Below, in pieces: positions 56,801-64,000 of a stretch of 64,000 bases of DNA. Source of the DNA: Litomosoides sigmodontis (taxonomy: Eukaryota; Nematoda; Chromadorea; Rhabditida; Onchocercidae); the NCBI GenBank assembly GCA_963070105.1, contig OY718806.1:8537865-8601864 (forward strand), in the 5' to 3' direction. The position numbers were made by a program, and so were the translations under genes. Under the pieces are notes generated by a model, which saw only the letters and a program-made list of their open reading frames with translations, was not told the origin of the DNA and made no database searches. Position 1 is the first letter of the stretch, and each line of letters starts with the position of its first letter.

Positions 56801-57454
56801 TCTGGTATTAAATTCTGGTCTTCGTCGATTGCCATTGGTGCACCCGGTGAAGAACTACACGTTACGGCATCCTTTAATACCTCATCGCACATGTTCAAAA
56901 CATCGGACCATCTCGCCATTTCAGACTGCAAAGAAGAAAAGAAAAATTTTAATAAAATAAAAAAGTGAAAATAATAAGCAAAAAAATCCCCATATCCTAA
57001 TGGAAATGAAAGCGACTACACTGCATGAAACAACACGTAATATCCCTACTTTTCCAAACTGCGGCTGCCATTCATGAACTTCAGTTAATCGTTCCAAAAA
57101 CGTTCGCCGATCCGAAGCTGATTTGATATGTTCAATAAGTTGCATACATCTGGGGAACTGAAAACGTTTGTTAAAGTAAATTTCTTTACCCGTCACCAGT
57201 GGGTCCTCAGATAATGCACAATTTCCTTGAACTAAAGATTCATTACGAGGGTTCACACTCTTTACCGAAAACATTCTGATTGCAGCATTACAAAAATCTC
57301 AATAGAATATATTCACCAGCACTCTTGTACGTCATATGGTGCTTACATTTCCATAAAAATGAAAAAAATTAATGAAAAAATCATGCAACTGCAAAAGAAT
57401 TTAACTTACAATTTCTGCACTACACGGCCGTAATGTCTTAGAATCGATTTTCAT
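36267..57454 (-). CDS. eel-1: HUWE1/EEL-1 giant HECT E3 ubiquitin ligase
   Basis: HUWE1-type ligases attach ubiquitin to many targets through a C-terminal HECT domain; C. elegans EEL-1 is the orthologue. The gene covers 21 kb in several dozen short exons and looks complete. Exon 1 (57454-57410) encodes [15 protein letters not shown] and joins in phase to exon 2 (57157-57050, [14 protein letters not shown]...WQPQFGK), as in animal HUWE1. The armadillo-like DUF908/DUF913 region follows ([16 protein letters not shown] near 56300, [15 protein letters not shown] near 55420, [15 protein letters not shown] near 54930, [18 protein letters not shown] near 54470). Then come UBA (49.9 kb), WWE (48.4 kb), acidic tract (45 kb), DUF4414 (42 kb) and HECT (38.0-36.3 kb). 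A TAG acceptor lies 2 nt before ATG. Not every internal exon was assigned. The stop is TGA 36267. Confidence 0.95.
40746..40795. repeat. (AT)25 microsatellite in eel-1 intron
   Basis: 50 bp of uninterrupted alternating AT. Confidence 0.95.
41726..41806. repeat. (AT)40 microsatellite in eel-1 intron
   Basis: 81 bp of uninterrupted alternating AT, starting about 15 bp beyond the 3' end of the DUF4414 exon in transcript order. Confidence 0.95.
41815..42125 (-). other. DUF4414 / ubiquitin-binding segment of eel-1
   Basis: Two copies of the hydrophobic LP motif typical of this HUWE1 region are seen in one exon: [20 protein letters not shown] and [20 protein letters not shown]. The first matches the ubiquitin-binding-motif (UBM) pattern of a Leu-Pro followed by an amphipathic helix. 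Confidence 0.85.
44930..45242 (-). other. acidic tract of eel-1
   Basis: Two exons encode strongly acidic sequence ([28 protein letters not shown], then [12 protein letters not shown]), at the same place as the long Asp/Glu region of HUWE1. It is probably disordered. Confidence 0.8.
45672..45728 (-). repeat. eel-1 exon start, copy B of a local duplication
   Basis: This is the 5' end of a real eel-1 exon ([18 protein letters not shown]). Its first 39 coding bases match copy A at 45844-45882 at 32 of 39 positions, and the match extends weakly into the acceptor. The exon joins the upstream exon in phase (AG plus T, Ser). Confidence 0.75.
45844..45905 (-). pseudogene. intronic copy A of an eel-1 exon start (pseudo-exon)
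   Basis: About 170 bp upstream in the transcript from copy B, an acceptor-like ACTTAG is followed by a frame reading [18 protein letters not shown], then a possible donor CAG/GTGCTT. It resembles the next exon but cannot join the upstream donor (near 45930) in frame: the phase fits only with a premature stop. A decayed local duplication is likeliest; regulated inclusion is possible. Confidence 0.55.
48300..48490 (-). other. WWE domain of eel-1
   Basis: [19 protein letters not shown] opens the domain, with the first conserved Trp, and [17 protein letters not shown] closes it. Order and spacing match the HUWE1 WWE domain, which binds poly-ADP-ribose-type ligands in related proteins. Confidence 0.85.
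49764..49976 (-). other. UBA domain of eel-1
   Basis: [20 protein letters not shown] followed by [18 protein letters not shown] is a classic UBA domain with the MGF loop. It lies upstream of the WWE domain, as in HUWE1. Confidence 0.9.
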
Positions 57455-57456
57455 GT

Positions 57457-57459
57457 CTA
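57457..57459 (-). promoter_or_regulatory. putative spliced-leader acceptor of eel-1
   Basis: CGCCTTCTTACTAG ends 2 nt upstream of ATG 57454. This fits trans-splicing directly onto the start. Confidence 0.5.
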
Positions 57460-59143
57460 GTAAGAAGGCGATTTTTTTAAACAAAATCCAGTTCGAAATA
57501 AACACCAAGAAGAGATCTTAAAAAAAAGCATACGTATAGTCAATCTCATTCGTAACTTAATGCATCAGCCAATAATGCAAAAACATCACCACTACAAATG
57601 CTATGTGCAATGAAATTCGCTTATTCATGTGCTAATTTTGTTGAAAATTTAAATCCGTCAAATCCTCGTGAAGGGATACTACTACACGTGAAGGGATACT
57701 CTGCAACCACTAATGAGAAAAAAGCTTTTTCTCATCGATGTCATTCCCACTCCCTCTTTACCCTCTACAGTCATATTTGCAGTGAGCTTCAGACTTGAAA
57801 ATTTAGGTATATATCACTGCGTATCCTCTCATATTCTACCACAAGTATGTTTCGTTTCGTTGCATATTCGGTCATATCCCACATGATGTTCGGTCTGGTC
57901 ACATCATAATAATAGATCATTAAGGTATCTCATTAAGAAACAAGAATTCGTGATTGCTTCATCAACACTTTAAGTGCTGTGATGAATTATGAAAACGACA
58001 GCAGGCATAAATCCTTCAAAGGCCGCCTTCATAGCTCAAAGTATTATCCGCATATTCTGGACAACTCTTCCCAAATATCCCTCACAAATATCATGTCCCA
58101 AACCGCTGGCACGATGCCAAAGCTATCAGTTTTAAGTAATAAAGCACAAAGAGTGTTTGTATGCATTACAGTTAGCAGGACAACCACACTCAGATATCTC
58201 GAAGATAGCCCCGCTTTGATGATAACCAAACCTCACCTAGTAGACACCAGTCACTGAATGTTAGACCAATTACAATGAATGAATGAAACTTCTAAATCTA
58301 TTAAATGAAACTAAATTTTTGAACATTTTTTGAATATTTATTCATTTTCTCCATTAATTTAGCATTTGGAATGGTCATAATCAACAATGTAACATGATGC
58401 CAAGAATTTCAGTGAAGCAAAAGGAAAGCTGGTGAGTGTTACGTCAGTGAATCTTCTCGCTACTGCGAAAATATTGTGTGGCCGAAAAATCCCACATACA
58501 TCCTTGTATCATATCACATTTAAAGAATGCAGTAAAGACGTCTAGTAGTGGAGTAGCGCACAGAAGAATGCGAAACATCGGCTTTCATCATTTCTTTCTT
58601 TTTTTTTTTACATTATTTTAGAATCAATTGATTCATTCGAGCATTCCTTTTTCTTTTCTGGAAGTTTCAGGCCACATTTATTTCTGCCATCCTACCTACT
58701 CTCTCATCAGTCTACCCGCCCGCATACTCAATAACTTACAGTAATAACCGTACTCAGTCCCTCCAAATCCCAAATCCAATTGCACGCCGGTGTACATGCA
58801 CACGTCCACCTCTAAATAGTGCAAAATGATCGTTGCATGCGACGAGAATGTTAATGGTAGAGACAGTGATTTTCGTTTAATATGTGCAGGATGTTACAGG
58901 TCAAGCTTTTCTACCGGAACTAACCGAATGAGATAATAACGGCAAGCTTAATTCACACGTAAGTCATTTCGTTCCACATGTTTGATCATAAATCTTACAT
59001 CGATAATCAACTAATATCGGAAACTCATGGTTTTAGTTATGTAAATTTCGAACATGCTGGTACCTAGCTATAGTGCAAGCTTTAAGCTATAATTTTCTAG
59101 GATATCCGAGATGTCTTCAGCTGAGATATATTTTTTATTATTT
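57460..59143. other. divergent intergenic region, eel-1 / ECSIT
   Basis: No supportable gene; short frames such as 57598-57798 and 57979-58257 lack motifs. A 14-bp word CGTGAAGGGATACT occurs twice at 57667-57680 and 57687-57700. The promoters of both flanking genes are expected here. Confidence 0.55.
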
Positions 59144-59146
59144 CAG
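59144..59146 (+). promoter_or_regulatory. putative spliced-leader acceptor of ECSIT
   Basis: TTTATTATTTCAG ends 1 nt before ATG 59148, a strong acceptor placed directly at the start codon. Confidence 0.6.
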
Positions 59147-59147
59147 G

Positions 59148-61501
59148 ATGAAAGCTAGAATCAAATTATTTGGATTGCATTATGGGTTGTCGCTGTGTTG
59201 TAAGCCAACACAGTGTCTAACATATCGTTTTGCATCCGGAAGCAATCAGAAATCGAGGAAGGAGTTACTTCCATTTGAACAGCGTTTTCATGAGGTGGCA
59301 GTCGAATTACGTACCAAGCAAACTTTTCTAAGTGTTATCGGTAGGTTTAGGAACCGTACGTAATTCAACATGATCTGTGGGAAATCGCGGACAAATTGTA
59401 GTAAACTTACCATTTTTGACTTGTGTAGGAGTAAATTTTGTAAATGATTAAAGGAATTTCTAATTTTGTACTACAATGTTTCAATGTTCAACGAAGATCA
59501 CATTGTTTTTCTTGCCTTCCTTAGCAGTCTGCCGTTAGTGATGGCATAGTTGGACACCAGACAAAATCATAATTCAACTTTTTGAATAGAGTTTGTGATG
59601 TCAGTCGTTGAACATCGAATTTCAACCGTTGTTTTTAGACCATTCAGTTACATAACCTGGTACTCCTGCAGGTGAATGAAGACGGGAAATAGCATGTTAT
59701 GTACCCCCCAGGTTTATGCACGAAATTGGATGATGTATTATTTCAGAAAATTTTTGTAAAAAGCAAATTCATGCTCGAGGACACGTAGAATTTATAAATT
59801 CGGCACTAAAATATATGAAGGAATACGGGTTGCAGAAAGATCTGGACATTTACAAATCGTTGCTCAATATATTTCCGAAAGGACCTATGATACCTACGAA
59901 TGTTTTTCAGGTTTGGGCTGCTTATGTTTTTCCTAGATATCAGCTGGTACTTTTTTTGTTGTGATTTGAGATGAAATTGATATAATCTTATAAATTTTAG
60001 CGAAGATTTCTCTATTATCCTCAGCAGCAGATATGTTGCACCAAACTTCTCGACGAAATGGAATGGTTTGGTTCGTACGTTTTCCGAATTCCGTAACATT
60101 TCGTCTTCAAGTAATTTTCAAATAGAAATATGTAATTCAGCAGTGCAAAAAGGAACAGTACTTTCACGTAACCATCCATGTAAAAATATTATGTAAAACG
60201 TGAAAATTTATGATCGACTGACTGCTTCTATGCATTACAGGAGTACAGCCTGACAAAGAAATTCATGATTTAGTCGTTAACGCCTTTGGTGAGTGGAATT
60301 ATGTCACGAAGAAAGCGAAACGCATGATGTATTGGATGCCGAAGTTGAAGCACTCGAATGCTTATTTGGACCGTCGGAAAATTGAGGGCAAAAAGTTGAG
60401 TGCTATAGATCTTGGTTATTTGGCATTAAAAATGATATCACGCGATCCAAGTACACGAATAACACTTGTTAGGGTTAGTTTATTGCAATTTTCATCTATA
60501 ATTATGTACTTTCATCTATTGTTAGAGCTTCTGTTGCAGTTGGAAAATGTTTTTTCAGCAGCTTTTTCTGAAAAATCTGGATTTCGGTGATATTCAGCAG
60601 AAGACATACTTCGTATTCCATAACAAATTGTTCTTTTCGGGGCGTATTTCATCCTAAAACCTCAAGATTATAAGATTATTAGATGCAAAATTTTATAGAT
60701 TAACGAAAAAGAGACAGAGCTAGATGAGTCAGATAGATGGCTGTTATCTGCTCAAAGTCTTCTTCAAAGGAAATTACTGCAATGTTTGGAAAATAATTCT
60801 ACGTTATATGTGGACGGACCAAACAAAGTGTATTTAATGGATAATTGTGTTAAGTACGTTGGTCTCTTCAGTGATCCAAAATCTGAGTACTACGAAAAAT
60901 ATGGTGAAGATGATATGGTAAAAGCTTTTTTATTTAGATGATTTTTGTATTTAATAATAAATTTTATTCAGATCGGATATGATGTTTAATTAATTTATTT
61001 GTGAACGCAGTTTTTTTGGATTTGTTCTGGTGTCGACATTTTAGCACATGCTGACATATTGTATTGTCCTAAAAGCCCTTTATTTTCATTTGAAATAGAA
61101 GTATTGCATCAAATAGCCTTGGAATCAATCGCTATATTTTTAAAAATTTGCGAAGTTAGGTCATGCATTATTTTGCGGAACCAAATTAATCAGTGGTTAT
61201 CGACCGATTCAGTTTGTCCATTTCTTTTGCAAGTTTTATTCTTTTTGCTCTTTTTCAGGACGAAGACTTTGAAAACTGGAAAAGCGAGTGGGATGAAGGA
61301 TATGAAAAACGTCAAAAATGCAGCATTCACGAACAGATGCATGAAACAGTTTTGGCCCTTTCAGTTTTTGGCAAAGTTTGTCAGGATACTGCAGTCAGTT
61401 GGATCACTCATTTGCAAGAAAAGAATCCATCCTTACGTAATGCCCGGGTTTTATTCCGAACGAGACAAGCTTGTGAGACACTGGTAACACAATTATCTTG
61501 A
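59148..61501 (+). CDS. ECSIT: ECSIT orthologue, mitochondrial complex I assembly factor
   Basis: ECSIT works with NDUFAF1 in complex I assembly and was first described as a Toll-pathway adaptor. Six exons fit: 59148-59340, 59747-59910, 60001-60070, 60241 to about 60473, about 60699-60919 and 61259-61501. The N-terminus is basic (MKARIKLFGLHYGLSLCC), fitting a mitochondrial presequence. Family motifs follow in order: LPFEQRFHEVAVELRTKQTF, RGHVEFINSALKYMKEYGL, IFPKGPMIPTNVFQ, QRRFLYYPQQQ, EMEWFGVQPDKEIHDLVV and MYWMPKLKHSN. The later exons have LYVDGPNKVYLMDN and the C-terminal EDFENWKSEWDEGYEKRQ, ending VTQLS at TGA. Junctions 1 to 3 were checked and are in phase. The TRAF6-type signalling role of the mammalian protein cannot be inferred from sequence. 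Confidence 0.93.
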
Positions 61502-63330
61502 TGTGAACTTTTTTATTAATTTCTGTTTACTAGAAGTTGGTGCAGTTAATAGACCTGCGTTTTAAATTATTCTTATTTCTATATAAGACCGACATGTTTG
61601 TGCAGAGAAACCAGTATTTCTTTTGTATTGTTTTTCCAGTGATATTGGAATTTTTTTTTCATTTGCGTATTAAAAGTATTGCGTACTTTACATCATTGTG
61701 GAACGATGTTTAAATTGTTTTGGACATATTGATAAATCATACATTCAAACTTCAAGATCCGTGCACAATTTTTTGAATAGTTCATGTTGAAGAAGTGCGA
61801 TATCAGGGTGCATGGCTGAATCTGTAATGGTGAATGGGATGTTGAGTATGAAAGAAAATACGGAGGGTTTCAAGATAAAATGAGACGCTTTCCACAGAAC
61901 AATTTTAAGATATGTAGTCTTTCATATCATGTAGTAATTTGGCTGGTCATCAATGCAGCAAAGCCATTTTGCAGTTTAAATCATAACTGGGAATTCTAAA
62001 ATCAGCTTTAAATTAGGCGAGGGAAAAGCGAGCAAGAAATTACCTCTTCGAAGTGTAACATTCTTAGAAGGCCAACATTTGTTTCTGTTTTCCTACCCCT
62101 AATTCAGGACCGAAGAAGAGAATGCTCTTCGACATTTGAAACACACATTCATCATATTCGTTTTTTAGTTTTTGTTTCTCGGAAAATATTTTTGAAATAA
62201 TTCATCACACCGATAATAGGTAAGTTCCAGCAGGATTTAGAGTTCGAAACCTGTTACAAGTGCGATTTGCGAAACGTCATTCAATTTTATCTCACGCTTT
62301 AGCACTTTCTTCAGCGTGAAAGTCTCGTAATTTAATGAGATCAACCAATACCCAGTTGATAGATAGTGAATGCTCCACTGGGTTAATAACTGTATTGCTT
62401 TCATAGATCAGTACAGGTATATTCCATCTGACATCAATATTGAAATAAATATTGCAGTTTTATTCTTTTTTTTTCAATATTTGAATGTACTGGAAGTGAA
62501 AGATGTCCAGCTAAAGGAGATGCGATCTATAACAATCTTTAGATGATCATCCTAGGAATGCTACCATGCTTAAAAGCTGAGTATTTTCATTTGAGAACAT
62601 TTACGTCTTGTTTTCGAGGAAATACGATATCACGCTCACAACAATGATGTGTTGTCTGATTGATGCAGTTGTAACATAATCTAATAAAAGATGCAAGCTG
62701 ATATTGGTATCATGGATGTGATGAAATAGTATACATACATTTCATAACAATTTTCATTTTCCAGGAAATTCATGGATTCGTTGCAGTTTAATCGAAGGTT
62801 AGTGTTTGAAACAACTGCAACAGTTTTCACTGCAGCTAGTATTCCCCGTCAGTGTTACCTGAAATGAGATTACTCGACATGACTCATCGCTGAACAATGT
62901 AACGCTTGGATTAAGAAAGAAAAGAAGGAAGGAATTGCAACTTATAGAATTTTTCAAATTTAAAGGCAACAATGAATAAGGAAGTTCAGAAAGAAGAAAA
63001 AATGAATGCTGTCACTTCCTTTCTTTTTTCTGTTCTTTAAATTAGTCAGTTATTTATCAACAAAAATGTTGCAAACAATTAACATTAATTTTTCACTAAT
63101 CTCTCTTACCTCATTAACTTCTCCATCCAACTAAATCAATCATAATTTAAGAAGGAGAATGAATGAAATGTCTAATTTTCCACTCATCAATATATTTCCT
63201 CTTTTCACTCTCAAATCCTAATTTCATCATTTCTTACATGTAAATAGATAGCTATGTGAAAATGAAAAAACTACGTTATATTCCAAAACGGGAATTGAAG
63301 TATGACGAAAGTTTATTTATTACACTCAAA
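61502..63330. other. intergenic, no gene seen
   Basis: This is the downstream flank of ECSIT. No frame shows family motifs or a believable exon chain. The DNA is AT-rich with short homopolymer runs. Confidence 0.55.
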
Positions 63331-63350
63331 TCCTTTAAACTCTTCATCTT

Positions 63351-63372
63351 TCGCTCTCTCTCTCTCTCTCTT
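63351..63372. repeat. (CT)n tract
   Basis: About ten CT units followed by a degenerate pyrimidine run to about 63388. Confidence 0.85.
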
Positions 63373-63539
63373 TCTCTTCCTCTCCATAGGACGAATTCAT
63401 GTGTATATACTGATATTCTCTTTTTTTTCTCATTTCCTTTCTATTACTGACTGGAAAGAAGAAAAAAAGAAATCGCATGATTTACAGATGATTTATTCTT
63501 TTATTCCAATTAGTTCATTCATATGGCAAAGTATTGTGT

Positions 63540-63738
63540 ATGTGTATGGATGTGAGTGTATGTGTGTGTGTGCGTGTATGTGTGTGTGTGTATGTGTGTG
63601 TGTGTATGTGTGTGTGTGTATGTGTGTGTGTGTATGTGTGTGTGTGTATGTGTGTGTGTGTGTATGTGTGTGTGTATGTGTGTGTGTGTATGTGTGTGTG
63701 TGTGTATGTGTGTGTGTGTATGTGTGTGTGTGTGTGTT
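63540..63738. repeat. (TG)n minisatellite with TATG interruptions
   Basis: About 200 bp of TGTGTG blocks broken by TATG roughly every 12-16 bp, so TG repeats are nested in a longer period. Cys-Val repeat frames across it are artefacts. Confidence 0.93.
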
Positions 63739-63835
63739 TGTAGTATGTGTTTTGTTAACTATTTATGATGTGATTTTTCAATGTTTTCATTTCTTTTCAA
63801 AAAAATATATCTCCCACAATAAATAATATGATTGA

Positions 63836-63845
63836 AAGGAGAGAA

Positions 63846-63890
<45 letters not shown>

Positions 63891-63904
63891 GAGGGAGAGA
63901 GGGA
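63836..63904. repeat. (GA)n purine tract
   Basis: About 70 bp of nearly pure GA dinucleotides with a few GGGAG interruptions. It is the reverse complement in type of the CT tract at 63351. Confidence 0.92.
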
Positions 63905-64000
63905 GGGAAAGAAGTGATGAGAAAATGGTACAAAAATGGTAATCAACCAAATGAATCAATTTCATTCTTCGTGAAAGGATTGCAGGATAATAATGTGGCT

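Noticed and set aside
57979..58257. 92-codon frame between eel-1 and ECSIT
   Set aside because: No family features, no acceptor at its start, and it lies in the expected promoter interval.
63302..63826. 174-codon frame rich in Cys-Val
   Set aside because: Translation of the TG minisatellite and the neighbouring CT tract; no start context, splice sites or family.

Overview
This is a nematode nuclear window. The DNA is AT-rich and every conserved gene is split into short exons with small introns. Each of the nine conserved genes has a pyrimidine-rich stretch ending in CAG or TAG just upstream of its first ATG, usually 1 to 18 nt away, which is what spliced-leader trans-splicing leaves. Protein matches are best to nematode and animal orthologues. 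Base composition and gene style suggest a spirurine (possibly filarial) worm, but I cannot fix the species. No viral, bacterial or CRISPR content and no intact transposon was seen.

Layout, left to right. 1-3056 is low-complexity DNA with microsatellites. The minus strand then carries spo-11 (meiotic double-strand-break enzyme, 3057-5397), ctf-18 (alternative clamp-loader subunit, 6155-11252) and gtbp-1/G3BP (stress-granule RNA-binding protein, 13868-17423). SLMAP (FHA-domain, tail-anchored STRIPAK subunit, 19806-22082) is on the plus strand and faces drp-1 tail-to-tail (mitochondrial fission dynamin, minus, 22596-27896). dcap-1/DCP1 (mRNA decapping, plus, 30296-32754) diverges from drp-1. A small uncharacterised CxxC protein (33179-33595) and TIM21 (33781-34825) lie on the minus strand about 190 bp apart, an operon-like spacing. 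The minus strand from 36267 to 57454 is one giant gene, eel-1/HUWE1, a HECT E3 ubiquitin ligase with its N-terminal solenoid, UBA, WWE, acidic, DUF4414 and HECT regions all recognisable. ECSIT (complex I assembly, plus, 59148-61501) diverges from it. 61502-64000 holds no gene I can support and ends in TG, CT and GA repeats.

Three genes act at mitochondria (drp-1, TIM21, ECSIT), two in cytoplasmic mRNP granules (dcap-1, gtbp-1), and two on chromosomes (spo-11, ctf-18). I see no sign that they form a dedicated system.

The most useful second-look items are: two introns that only fit with a GC donor (one in ctf-18; one next to a symmetric 45-bp exon in the drp-1 variable region); a duplicated exon start, out of phase, in an eel-1 intron; strong G-quadruplex motifs; the uniform trans-splice acceptors at the ATGs; and a possible TIM21 operon. 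Exon boundaries were read by eye from splice signals and family similarity, so gene spans are firmer than individual internal exons.
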